DNA of 64,000 nucleotides from Corynebacterium sp. ACRQK (GCF_022345965.1 NZ_JAKRMU010000003.1:186001-250000), one strand, 5' to 3'; positions 53,563 through 62,233 are shown, counted from the stretch's first letter. Translations and numbers: made by a program. The notes: generated by a model from the letters alone, not told the origin.

Positions 53563-53733
53563 ATGCCACTCATCAACGGACGATCCCACGGCAGCGGGTT
53601 GGCTCGCATCGTGAGCACTCCCCCACCTCGGGAGTATCTGGCTGCGCAGTTCCTGGGCGAAATGCCGGAAACCGTGCCCGCTGTACTGACGGCGGAGCTG
53701 CGCAACCGGCGGGCCGACCAGACGCAGGACTAA
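53563..53733 (+). CDS. Microprotein of 56 residues
   Basis: An open frame of 56 codons with a good GAGGAG site (53550-53555) 7 nt before its ATG. The product begins MPLINGRSHGSGLARIV and ends NRRADQTQD; it is soluble, with a proline-rich middle (STPPPREYL) and a helical C-terminal half. It lies 32 bp after the NlpC/P60 gene in the same direction and is probably its operon partner. No family is recognised, and expression is unproven. Confidence 0.6.
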   Translation: MPLINGRSHGSGLARIVSTPPPREYLAAQFLGEMPETVPAVLTAELRNRRADQTQD

Positions 53734-53759
53734 ACACCGACGTAACCAGACCGACCTAG

Positions 53760-53765
53760 TAGAAT
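53760..53765 (+). promoter_or_regulatory. -10 box for a leaderless start
   Basis: TAGAAT ends 8 nt before the ATG at 53774 of the Rv3311-like gene, which has no ribosome-binding site. Confidence 0.5.
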
Positions 53766-53773
53766 GCCTAGCC

Positions 53774-55036
53774 ATGGCAGCAGATAATGGCTTGAGGACA
53801 TTCGGCAACGGCATCGTCGCCGTGGAGTTAGAGATCACCAGCGGCACCTGGTACACCCTGTGGGCCCCGAACTGGCTGGTCAAGGGTGAGCGCTGGCAGG
53901 GCTTCCTGGGCGATGACGACGATCTTTTCGTCTTCGACTCCCCCGCCAAGCTCCTGGCTTTCCTCGAGGACGGCGGCCGCAACGAGCTAGCCGACCACCC
54001 CAAGTGGGCGCAGTTCAAATCCGACTTGGTCACGAACGTAGTGCCAGCCCGCACCGGCAAGATCAGCCTGGTCGAGGTACCCCGCAAGCTGGCTCAGCGC
54101 CCGGGCTATGAATCCACCTCCGCGGTCGCCCGCGGTTTCGAGCTGCTGCGCTCCATGGGCAATGTCTTGGGGCTGAAGAGCGTGAACAATTGGTTCCACT
54201 CCTACTCCATCCTGGATAACGTGCGCCGCGGGCCCGACCACTACCAGTCGCAAAACGGCCTGGAAGAGTGGTCGGGCGTTGGCCGCACCGTGCTGGATCG
54301 GTGGAAGGGGATGCTCGACGACGTCGAAGTACACCTGACCGAGCCAGAGGTCGACGAAGCCAAGGTAGAGGACGCACAGAAGCGCATCGACGAGGCTCAG
54401 GAGGCCCGCGAGAAGCGCCAGAAGGAAAAGGAAGCCGAGGCGGCGGCTGCGGCCACGGCCACCGAGGGCAAGGACTCCGATCCTTATGACAAGACCATCT
54501 GGGCCGACGCCGGCATCGATCCGATCCGCATCAGCCTGAACGGCCAGTACGTCTACACCCTGCGCTGCTACGTCGGCGACAAGCCGCGCTTCCTCGGCCG
54601 CCACGGGGAGATCAACACCTTCCCGAACTCTCGTGCCCTCGTGCGGTGGCTTATTGACGCCCACGATCACGACCTCGAAGAGCTGGATACTTGGGGCGAC
54701 CTGGTCAGTGCCGCCAACGCCGGCGAGCTGGAAGTCACGGTGCACGAATCGAACCAGTACTCCTTCGCCGGCCTGCACGACGACATTTCGGAATCCCTCG
54801 ATGCCGTAGATACCGACCAGCTGGGCCGCGCCTACGAGCTACTTGCGGATGCTGCAGACTGGGCGGGCGACGACGGTGTGAACAAGATTCTGCTGAGCTA
54901 CCCGAAGCTGCAGAACTACCTGGCTTACATGCTGGGCTCCCCATCGGACGCACAGCCGTCCGCTCCCTTCGACGAGGAGGCGAAGGGCTGGAAGGCTTTG
55001 GAGGATGGCCTGATTAAGCGCTTCACGCGCTTTTAG
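53774..55036 (+). CDS. Rv3311-like conserved protein with a duplicated domain
   Basis: A 420-residue soluble protein, the same length as Rv3311 as I recall it and in the same context near upp. Relatives are sometimes labelled primosomal protein without evidence. Two related modules can be seen: residues about 12-75 (VAVELEITSGTWYTLWAP, FVFDSPAKLLAFLED) and about 255-315 (ISLNGQYVYTLRCYVG, TFPNSRALVRWLIDA). They are separated by a charged Ala/Glu/Lys coiled coil at about 200-235. No catalytic motif is seen. A -10 box suggests a leaderless mRNA. Confidence 0.82.
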   Translation: MAADNGLRTFGNGIVAVELEITSGTWYTLWAPNWLVKGERWQGFLGDDDDLFVFDSPAKLLAFLEDGGRNELADHPKWAQFKSDLVTNVVPARTGKISLVEVPRKLAQRPGYESTSAVARGFELLRSMGNVLGLKSVNNWFHSYSILDNVRRGPDHYQSQNGLEEWSGVGRTVLDRWKGMLDDVEVHLTEPEVDEAKVEDAQKRIDEAQEAREKRQKEKEAEAAAAATATEGKDSDPYDKTIWADAGIDPIRISLNGQYVYTLRCYVGDKPRFLGRHGEINTFPNSRALVRWLIDAHDHDLEELDTWGDLVSAANAGELEVTVHESNQYSFAGLHDDISESLDAVDTDQLGRAYELLADAADWAGDDGVNKILLSYPKLQNYLAYMLGSPSDAQPSAPFDEEAKGWKALEDGLIKRFTRF

Positions 55037-55039
55037 AAA

Positions 55040-55589
55040 TTAGATGGCTGGCTCCGGCCAGCCCCAGGGCATCTTCGCCTGGCCGTTGTATTTGAAAAGC
55101 GCAAATACACCAAGAGAGACGGCCGCCAACGAAAGGTTGATTGCAAAATAAACGCCGATTTCTGCACTCCCTTGGAACACCTCCTCGAAAACCAGGCCTT
55201 CTTCCCGCAGTCGAGCGCCCTCTTCCCTCTCCATGGCCTTCAATGCTCGCTGGATCTTCATGATCGACCAGATCGCCCAGCCTAGAACCACCAGACCCGC
55301 GCCGATAAACATGGAAAAGGCCACACGCGGCTTCACCGCCTGTGACGACAACCCTGCCCCAGCCGTTCACATTCAGCCTCATAATTCCTTCATCGTAGTT
55401 AAACCTCAGCTCCGTCCATCCGAGAAAGCTCGCAGTGAATATAAGCAGGGCTAAAGCTGTAGCGCCGCCGGAGACGAGCAGCATCCATGTGCCGGGGCGG
55501 GCCCCCTACGACGGGTTTGGTTGCGGACGGTAGCTGTATCCAAACTGAGGGTTTCCACCCATCGCGCCGTAAGGATTGGGGTTGTTCAT
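55040..55589 (-). pseudogene. Broken paralogue of the adjacent Pro/Gln-rich membrane protein gene
   Basis: The remains of a membrane-protein gene like the one at 55684-56601. The ATG at 55589 starts MNNPNPYGAMGGNPQFGY, similar to MSNSNPYGQ in the neighbour. The frame meets a TAG at 55506-55508, reopens in the same frame as a TM segment (MLLVSGGATALALLIF) and an NVNGWG motif shared with the neighbour's GVNGWG, then shifts frame near 55345-55360 and continues as VKPRVAFSMFIGAGLVV (compare QPRVAVYLGIAGGAV) to a stop at 55040. One nonsense codon and one frameshift make a functional product unlikely. Confidence 0.75.
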
Positions 55590-55683
55590 GGATCAATCGC
55601 TTCCGGTCATTCAAGGGCAGCTACTAACAAAAGAGCTCGTCTGGGCTTACCATGACGAGCTCTCTTGCGATGTAGAAAGGTTC

Positions 55684-55865
55684 TTACTGCCCCGGCTGGT
55701 TAAACGGGTTCTGGTTGCCCGGCTGGCCAGGCTGATTCTGCGGTCCTGGCTGCCCGAACTGGTTTGGCTGGTTCTGTGGCTGACCAAATTGCGGCTGCTG
55801 GTTCGGCTGGCCGAACTGCTGAGGCTGGCCCGGCTGGTTCGGCTGACCGAACTGCCCCGGGGCGT
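55684..55865 (-). repeat. Low-complexity coding repeat (FGQP/NQPGQ units)
   Basis: The 3' end of the four-TM gene encodes short imperfect repeats of Gln, Pro, Gly, Asn and Phe. The DNA is repetitive with ggctgg- and cgaactg-like units, the kind of stretch where copy number can vary between strains. Confidence 0.7.
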
Positions 55866-56601
55866 TGTTTCCATTACCCGGAACGTTCAGTTGCGGGCCG
55901 AACTTCACGATCGCCAGCACGCCGAGCACAATGATTGCCAAGGCAACGATGATGGCCAGGAAAACCGCGAACTTCGGACCACCGTCCAAGGTGATGTCAG
56001 ATGCGAACCCGTAATCACTGTTGGTGGACTGAACGGCGTCCAGCTTGTCCTTTGCTTCCTTGTAGGGGCCGTTGAAATCAACGATTGTCCAGATGGCCCA
56101 GATCAGATGCACCGCACCACCGGCGATGCCGAGGTAGACCGCCACGCGCGGCTGGATCTTCAGCCACAGCATGACGGCCGCGGCGATCAGCAGACCCAAG
56201 GTCAAAAGCATGAAGAGCACGCCCAGGCCGGTGTTACCGAAATCCTCGGCGAAATCCTTCTTGTCGGCGTTGTCACTCACCGAGAGCATGCCCCAGCCGT
56301 TCACTCCAGCGGTGTACTTATCTTCACCAATTTTAGTCGTTAAGCCAACCCACTTGAAGAAGCTGAAGAACAGCACCAGCAGCGCTGCGATGCCTGCTAC
56401 GCCTGCGGCCAACTGGTTCCACGCGAAGGATTGTAGCCCCTGCTTCCCTGCCGGACCAGGCTGACCCGGCTGACCAAACTGATTCGGCTGTCCCGGGTGG
56501 CCGAACTTGTTCTGCGGCTGCGGCTGGTTCGGCTGCTGCGAGTACGGATTCTGACCACCGGGGTTCGGTCCCGGCTGGCCATAAGGATTCGAATTGCTCA
56601 T
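55684..56601 (-). CDS. Four-TM membrane protein with Pro/Gln/Gly-rich ends
   Basis: A 305-residue protein not assigned to a named family. The first 55 residues are a disordered N/P/Q/G stretch; four TM helices follow (about 67-85, 123-143, 151-170 and 210-230), and the last 70 residues again repeat NQPGQ, FGQP and similar units. A GVNGWG turn in the first outer loop is shared with the broken paralogue. The low-complexity ends are coded by slippage-prone repeats. It is the only intact member of the local cluster. Proline/glutamine-rich tails on small membrane proteins are common in corynebacteria, but their role is unknown. Confidence 0.8.
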   Translation of the reverse strand: MSNSNPYGQPGPNPGGQNPYSQQPNQPQPQNKFGHPGQPNQFGQPGQPGPAGKQGLQSFAWNQLAAGVAGIAALLVLFFSFFKWVGLTTKIGEDKYTAGVNGWGMLSVSDNADKKDFAEDFGNTGLGVLFMLLTLGLLIAAAVMLWLKIQPRVAVYLGIAGGAVHLIWAIWTIVDFNGPYKEAKDKLDAVQSTNSDYGFASDITLDGGPKFAVFLAIIVALAIIVLGVLAIVKFGPQLNVPGNGNNAPGQFGQPNQPGQPQQFGQPNQQPQFGQPQNQPNQFGQPGPQNQPGQPGNQNPFNQPGQ

Positions 56602-56694
56602 GGGCGAATGCTCTCAATCTTCTCTGCGAATAATTCCTATTTAGGATTCGCCTCATTATTGCAGCCCACTACCGAATCGGCGACCGAAACGGCG

Positions 56695-57950
56695 TTATCG
56701 ATCAACCACAAAGAATTGGTCGAACTCCACGTTGCTGGCCACCTCGCCGTGTTCGTAGACTTTTAGGTCTTTTTGGTTGATCTCAATGCGCGTTCCGCCC
56801 CCGACCGGCACGCTGTAGCTGCCGCGGCTCGGGTCTGCGTAGGACATGTCCACGTCCTTCTCGATCGAGTGCCCGCCGACAAAGCTTCGGTAGTAGTAGT
56901 CGCCGTCGCCATAGGCTGCGTACAGCCACTGGTCGTCGGCATTGCAGTGCACAGGGCTTCTTTCCCATCCGTAGCTACTCAACCTGTACTCCGGACGGCC
57001 GGTATTACGACTATTCGGCTCCTCCGGGGTCGGCTCCGCTTCACTGGTCTTGGTTTTTTACGTTTGGTGGTCGTGGCGGGGCTCTCGCTAGTATTTTCGG
57101 ACGCCACCGTCTCCGCCGCTACCGGCGATTCCTCACCGTCACCACCGTCCTTGCCCATAGTTGCTGTGGCTGTCAGCACGCCGGCGAGCAGCAGCTTTGG
57201 GTCGCCATCATTTAAGCCAAAGAACAACAGTCCCTTCACCTTGCCATTGTTGTCATCCACGGAGACGAGGTAGTAGTCCTCATAATCGTCAACCTGGTAC
57301 TCGGTCAGGACAAAGCGAGCGAGATCGTTGCTCTTGGTGACTTCTCCGGCCTCGAGAGCGAGGGCGTCAAAGTGCTTATTCATGCCCTCGTATCCGCCGT
57401 TGTTCAGGTTAAAGTAATCCCAGTTACCTTCGAAAGCCAAAGCAGCGTGATTGTCGAACCACGCCTTGGTCTCGCCCTCCTTGCGCAGATCCAGAAACTC
57501 CTGGGAAAGGTTCTTCACTTCTCGCTCGTCTCCGAAGAACCAGTTCACACCCTTGTAGGCCCCAAACAACACCAAGACTTCGAGGAGGGGACAACAGCTG
57601 TCACGGTCAGCGCCAGCTTCGAGGAGCGGGCGAACTCGCGCTTCAGTTTGGACGGCTGCTTAGGCTGCTGTGGTTGTTGCGGTTGCCCCTGCGCCGGCAC
57701 CTGAAACTCGCTTAAGTCACGCAGCGCGGCAATGTCGATCTCGGGGGGCGCTGGGATCATCCAGGCGGGCATCGTACATGCCGCGCTTCGTCGGATCCGC
57801 AATCACCTGACGCGCTACCTGCAGCTCGTCCTTCCCGCCCGGGTTGGAAGTGTTGCCCGTGCTCAGGCGCTTATCGATGTCCTCCGCGATGTCCTGAGTA
57901 CTTGTGCTCCGGCCAATCCCAGGTGACTCGTACAGGTTGTAGTGCGCCAC
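56695..57950 (-). pseudogene. J-domain-like membrane protein gene broken by three frameshifts
   Basis: Four open segments in three frames join into one protein of about 415 residues. It begins at a GTG (57950) with MAHYNLYESPGIGRSTSTQ, a DnaJ-like N-terminal module ending DPTKRGMYDARLDDP, but without the HPD motif. A Gln/Pro linker, a TM segment, an extracytoplasmic domain (NWFFGDEREVKNLSQEF) and a C-terminal domain ending FDQFFVVDR follow. Frame changes are needed at the G6 run 57743-57748 (one base too many), the G4 run 57587-57590 (one too few) and the T6 run 57054-57059 (one too few). Decay, phase-variable tracts or sequencing errors could each explain this. Confidence 0.72.
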
Positions 57951-57999
57951 AGCTTAGGTCAGCTCCCATCCTTAAAACGTCGTTATACAGGCATTTAGA

Positions 58000-58785
58000 T
58001 TAACTTGAATCCCGCAGCTCGTGGTTGAGAGAATCCAATTCGCCCCCGCCGGCCATCTCCAGCGTCAACTGCTCCAGAGCGACCTCAGAGTAGTCCGCGT
58101 CCAGGGTCTGCTCGCCCATGTTCAGCAGCACAAAGTGACTGCCCACCAGATAGGCATGGTGGGGATTGTGGGTAATCAGCACCACACCTACCCCACCTTC
58201 GGCGGCGGACTTGATGAAGCGCAGCACCATGCCGGATTGTTTGACGCCCAACGCTGCGGTTGGCTCGTCCAGAATGATCACTCGCGCACCGAAGTACACA
58301 GCCCGCGCAATGGCCACGACCTGCCTCTGGCCACCGGAAAGGTTGGCGATGGGCACCTCAACATCGTCCAGGTGCACTCCCATCTTCTCCAACTCCTCGG
58401 CCGCGATGCGGCGCATCTCATCGGCACGCAGCAAGCCGAAGCGCCCGGTGAGCTCTTGGCCCAAGAAGAAGTTGCGCCACACGGACATCTGCCCGACCAC
58501 TGCTAGATCCTGGTAAACGGTGGCGATGCCCTTATCCAGGGCATCCTTCGGGCCGTTGAAACTGACCTCCTCACCGTCGACCAATACCTCGCCACTGGTG
58601 TGCTTGTGGCGGCCAGCGAGGATCTTGATGAGGGTGGACTTGCCCGCGCCGTTGTCACCCAGAATGCAGGTCACCTTGCCGGGATAAATATCCAGGTCTA
58701 TATCCTTCAGCACGTGGACATCGCCATAGTCCTTGTCCACATTGCGGAGGCTGATAATCGGGGTGGCGTCATTAGAAGAAGACAT
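58000..58785 (-). CDS. CUT2-type sugar ABC transporter ATPase
   Basis: A 261-residue single-domain ABC ATPase. Walker A is GDNGAGKST, the signature is NLSGGQRQ, Walker B is VIILDEPTAALG and the H-loop histidine is in LITHNPHH. CUT2 systems such as RbsA usually have two fused ATPase domains, while this has one, as in FrcA/XylG-like half-size proteins. It starts directly after the permease stop and is the last gene of the binding protein-permease-ATPase operon. Confidence 0.92.
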   Translation of the reverse strand: MSSSNDATPIISLRNVDKDYGDVHVLKDIDLDIYPGKVTCILGDNGAGKSTLIKILAGRHKHTSGEVLVDGEEVSFNGPKDALDKGIATVYQDLAVVGQMSVWRNFFLGQELTGRFGLLRADEMRRIAAEELEKMGVHLDDVEVPIANLSGGQRQVVAIARAVYFGARVIILDEPTAALGVKQSGMVLRFIKSAAEGGVGVVLITHNPHHAYLVGSHFVLLNMGEQTLDADYSEVALEQLTLEMAGGGELDSLNHELRDSS

Positions 58786-59781
58786 TTAGCTGCGACCTCC
58801 CGAAGTGAACTTGGAGACAGAGTTGTTGGTGAGGACCGCAAACAGCAGCATGGCCCCAAGGAAGAACTTGAACCAATCAGGGTTCCAACCTGCGTAGACG
58901 ATGCCCTGGTTCGTCATGCCGAAGATCAACGCGCCGATGGCCGTACCGATGGCGGTGCCGCGCCCACCAGTGAGGGCACAGCCGCCAATGACTGCGGCGA
59001 TGATGTAGAGGAACTCATTGCCCACACCCTGGCCAGCCTGGATCGAATCGAAGGCGAACAGGTTGTGAATGCCCACGAACCAAGCGGCGAAGCCGACGAA
59101 CATGAACAGGGTCACCTTCACGCGGCGGACGGGCACGCCGGTGGCGCGGGCTGCTTCGGCATCGCCGCCGACGGCGAAAATCCAGTTGCCGAAGCGCGTC
59201 TTAAACAGCAGCACGCTGGCCAGGGCCACGAAGAGGAGCCACCAGAACACGATGGTTTTAACCTCCACGCCGAGAATGTTGATCGAGGAAGCGAAAACGG
59301 CCTTGGCGGATTCGAAGCCCTCCATGTCGGCGATCGACGGGGTGGCGACCTGGCCGGTGACTAGCTTCGTTACGGCCAGGTTGATTCCCTGCAGCATCAG
59401 GAACGCGGCCAGGGTGATGAGGAACGACGGGATGCCCGTGCGCATCACCATCATTCCGTTGAAGGCGCCGATGGCCAGGGCGATCAGCAGGGAGAGGAAT
59501 ACGCCCACCCAGGAGTTCAGCCAGAAGTTGTAGTTCAGCATCGTGGCGGCCAGGGCGGCGGTGGTGACGGCCACGCCGGAGGACAGGTCGAACTCGTCGC
59601 CGATCATCAGCAGGCCGACGGCCAGTGAGATGATGCCCATCGTGGAGCTGGCATACAGCACAGTGGAGAACGCATCGAGGGAGCGGAACGACGGCGCGAC
59701 GATCATGAACAGCGTGAAGATCAGGACCGCGCCGAGCACCGAGGTGAACTCGGGGCGCTTGAGCATACTCATCGCTTTCAT
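58786..59781 (-). CDS. CUT2-type sugar ABC transporter permease
   Basis: A 331-residue membrane protein of the RbsC/BPD_transp_2 family with about 8-10 TM helices. The conserved GGVAVTTAAL-like early loop, MVMRTGIPSFLITLA, VGGDAEAARATGVPVRRVK and IIAAVIGGCALTGGRGTAIGTAIGALI are typical. It overlaps the binding-protein gene by 4 bp and abuts the ATPase gene. The substrate is a monosaccharide or related small polyol by family; nothing in the permease specifies it. Confidence 0.93.
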   Translation of the reverse strand: MKAMSMLKRPEFTSVLGAVLIFTLFMIVAPSFRSLDAFSTVLYASSTMGIISLAVGLLMIGDEFDLSSGVAVTTAALAATMLNYNFWLNSWVGVFLSLLIALAIGAFNGMMVMRTGIPSFLITLAAFLMLQGINLAVTKLVTGQVATPSIADMEGFESAKAVFASSINILGVEVKTIVFWWLLFVALASVLLFKTRFGNWIFAVGGDAEAARATGVPVRRVKVTLFMFVGFAAWFVGIHNLFAFDSIQAGQGVGNEFLYIIAAVIGGCALTGGRGTAIGTAIGALIFGMTNQGIVYAGWNPDWFKFFLGAMLLFAVLTNNSVSKFTSGGRS

Positions 59782-60794
59782 CGCAGTCCTTCCTTGGCCG
59801 CGTCCGCGATGGTGTCCACGTTGGACTTATCCACGAACGACGGGCCGGTGAGAACCGGCTGGCCGCCACCCACGGTGGAGCCGTTGCGCTTGGCCAACCA
59901 GAGCGCGTCGATGGCCATGTACCCCTGCAGGTAAGGCTGCTGGTCCACGGCCCACTCGATGGTGCCCTTCTTGATAGCGGCGACGAGCTCCGCGTTGGTG
60001 TCGAAGGTGGAGATCTTCGCCTTGGAGCCGGCCTGCTCCTTGGCCTGCACGGCGGTCAGCGCGACGGGCGCGACCAGTCCCATGACCCAATCAATATCCC
60101 TCTGCTGTGCCAGCTTCGCTTGCACTGTGGACTGCACGCTGGTCAGATCCATGCCGTTAACGTAGAGGTTCTCCACAGACCCCCCACCGAGGCCCTTCTT
60201 GATGCCCGCGCAGCGGGACTCCTGGCTGGGGTTGCCCTGCTCGTGGATCACACACAGCACCTTCTTGGCGCCGTCCTTCGACAGGCGCTCGCCGGCACGC
60301 TCGCCGGCGACGGACTCGTCCTGGCCGAAGAAGGCGCTGACCTCGTACTTCTTGTAGTGCTCCATGCCGGAGTTCAGGCCGACCACGGGAATGTCCGCCT
60401 TCGCCGCGCGCTTCGCCGCCGGGCCCAGAGCCTCCGGGGTGGGCATGGTCAGGGCCAGGCCGTCGACGTTGGAATCGATGGCATTCTGCACCAGGTTCGC
60501 CTGGTCAGGTGCCTGTGGGGAGGAGCTGTAGCGGAGCTCCAGGTTGTTCTTCTTGGCGGCATCCTCCGCGCCCGCGCGGACGAGATCCCAGAAGGTATCG
60601 CCCGGCGCGCCGTGGCTCACCATCGCCACGGTGTAGCGCGGAGTATCCACTCCCCCGCCGCCGTCGCCGGACGCACCGCCACGCGGCCGACCACCGGTCT
60701 CCGAGCACGCGGCAAGTGCCGCGCCAGTGCACATAACCACCAGCATTGCCACCGCGCGGCGGAGGTTGAACTTAATTCCCCAAGAATTCGCCAT
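59778..60794 (-). CDS. CUT2-type substrate-binding lipoprotein
   Basis: A 338-residue lipoprotein of the periplasmic-binding-protein family 4 (ribose/xylose-binding type). The lipobox AALAACS places the lipidated cysteine at about residue 29. MVSHGAPGDTFWDLV, QNAIDSNVDGLALTMP, PVVGLNSGMEH, FFGQDES and the IEWAVDQQPYLQGY end are family features. The start at 60794 (MANSWGIK) gives a normal signal peptide; an ATG three codons earlier is possible. It is the first gene of the importer operon. The gene beside it encodes adenosine deaminase, so a nucleoside-derived pentose as substrate is conceivable. Confidence 0.92.
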   Translation of the reverse strand: MANSWGIKFNLRRAVAMLVVMCTGAALAACSETGGRPRGGASGDGGGGVDTPRYTVAMVSHGAPGDTFWDLVRAGAEDAAKKNNLELRYSSSPQAPDQANLVQNAIDSNVDGLALTMPTPEALGPAAKRAAKADIPVVGLNSGMEHYKKYEVSAFFGQDESVAGERAGERLSKDGAKKVLCVIHEQGNPSQESRCAGIKKGLGGGSVENLYVNGMDLTSVQSTVQAKLAQQRDIDWVMGLVAPVALTAVQAKEQAGSKAKISTFDTNAELVAAIKKGTIEWAVDQQPYLQGYMAIDALWLAKRNGSTVGGGQPVLTGPSFVDKSNVDTIADAAKEGLR

Positions 60795-60866
60795 GCAGAG
60801 CATTTTGCCAGTTCACAGGGTCAAAACCCAACCCTAAGCGGGCTAACTTAAAGCATTCAGATGCGT

Positions 60867-62186
60867 CTAGCTGGAGGTTTGGTTGCCCGCTTCGCCGTCG
60901 CTTTCGTCATCATCCAGGCTAAGCCCCAGCTCCTCCAGCTCGGCCTTGAGGTTCTCCATAGAAAGCTCAATATCCTGCTGGCCCGCGCTCGCTGCAACGC
61001 CCGCGCCGTGCGGCTGGCCGTGGCCGTGCAGGCGCTGCATGCCGTTGGAAAACTCGGTGCCCTCCGCGTCGCCTGCATCCAGGGCCTCGTCCGGCAAGGT
61101 ATTGCCGACCTCGGCGTAGGCCGGATAGATCACGTTGCGCTCGAGGTCCTCGCGCAGCCCCTCGTCGCAGTACGCCACCTGCAGTGCGTTGCTCGTAAGC
61201 TCCAGCAGCTGCCACAGCTCCAGGTCGCAGTGCTCGGCCAGCAGCTCGAACTCGCGGGACATCGTGGTGCCGGAAACCAGGCGGTTATCCGTGTTCACGG
61301 TGCAGAAGAAGCCCATCTCGTACAGCAGCCCAAACGGGTGTTCCGCCACGTCGTCGCAGATACCCGTCTGCGTATTAGAGGTCGGGCAGATCTCCAGGGC
61401 AATGCGCTGGTCGCGCATGAAGCGGGCGACAGGACCCAGCTCAATGCCGCTCATGGTGGCATTAAAGTCCTCGTACACACGCACGCCGTGACCGATACGT
61501 CGGGCGCCCTGCGCAAGGGCGTCACGAAGAGAATCCACACCGGCAGCCTCACCAGCGTGAATGGTAAAAGGAATGAGGTTCCTGCGCAGCAGGTCGAACG
61601 CGGCGGCGTGCTTGGACGGCGGGAAGCCATCCTCAGCACCAGCAATGTCGAAGCCCACCACGTAGCCCTCGCCCGGGGTGTGCTCGCCGTAGTTGTCCAC
61701 CGTAAGTTGGGCGATCTCCTCGGAGCGGTCCGCGTGGCGCATGGCGCACAGGATCAGGCGCACGTGGATGCGACCGCCGCGCTCGGCGACCAAACGCTCA
61801 CCCTCCTTCACACCCTGAACGGTGGCTTCGACGACCTGTTGCAGGGAAAGGCCATCGGCCTGGTGTTGCTCAGGGGCGTAGCGCAGCTCGGCGTAGCAAA
61901 CGTTATCGGCGGCCAAGTCCTCGACTGCCTCACGGGTGATGCGCACCAGCCCCTCGGCGGTCTGCATAACGGCAGTGGTGTGGTCGAAAGTGGTGAGGTA
62001 GGTCGGCAGATCGCCGGAGTTAGCCGCCTCGTAGAACCACTTTTCCAACTCTGCGGGGTCTGTGGTGGGCAGCTCATAGCCGATCTTCTCGGCGAGCTCG
62101 ACCAGGGTGGCGGGGCGTACGCCGCCGTCGAGGTGATCGTGAAGCTCTACTTTGGGAAGGGACGCGATGATGTCAGAGTCAATCAT
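60867..62186 (-). CDS. add: Adenosine deaminase
   Basis: A 439-residue enzyme that converts adenosine to inosine. The metal-binding HDHLDGG, the later TIHAGEA, the GHGVRVYED loop and CPTSNTQTG with the NTDNRLVS aspartates are all present. The C-terminal 60 residues are an acidic, Gly/Gln-rich extension beyond the catalytic barrel, seen in actinobacterial members. It could use adenosine from SahH and feed inosine to PNP. A -10 box 8 nt before the ATG indicates a leaderless mRNA. Confidence 0.94.
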   Translation of the reverse strand: MIDSDIIASLPKVELHDHLDGGVRPATLVELAEKIGYELPTTDPAELEKWFYEAANSGDLPTYLTTFDHTTAVMQTAEGLVRITREAVEDLAADNVCYAELRYAPEQHQADGLSLQQVVEATVQGVKEGERLVAERGGRIHVRLILCAMRHADRSEEIAQLTVDNYGEHTPGEGYVVGFDIAGAEDGFPPSKHAAAFDLLRRNLIPFTIHAGEAAGVDSLRDALAQGARRIGHGVRVYEDFNATMSGIELGPVARFMRDQRIALEICPTSNTQTGICDDVAEHPFGLLYEMGFFCTVNTDNRLVSGTTMSREFELLAEHCDLELWQLLELTSNALQVAYCDEGLREDLERNVIYPAYAEVGNTLPDEALDAGDAEGTEFSNGMQRLHGHGQPHGAGVAASAGQQDIELSMENLKAELEELGLSLDDDESDGEAGNQTSS

Positions 62187-62194
62187 GTCTTAAG

Positions 62195-62200
62195 ATCCTA
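62195..62200 (-). promoter_or_regulatory. -10 box for a leaderless add start
   Basis: TAGGAT on the minus strand ends 8 nt before the ATG at 62186; no ribosome-binding site lies between. Confidence 0.5.
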
Positions 62201-62233
62201 GCTGCATCCGCGCCCCACGCTTGCAGCCAGCCG

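Noticed and set aside
60861..62201. Antisense open frame of about 446 codons over adenosine deaminase
   Set aside because: It mirrors add almost exactly, with no start signals and no recognisable domains.
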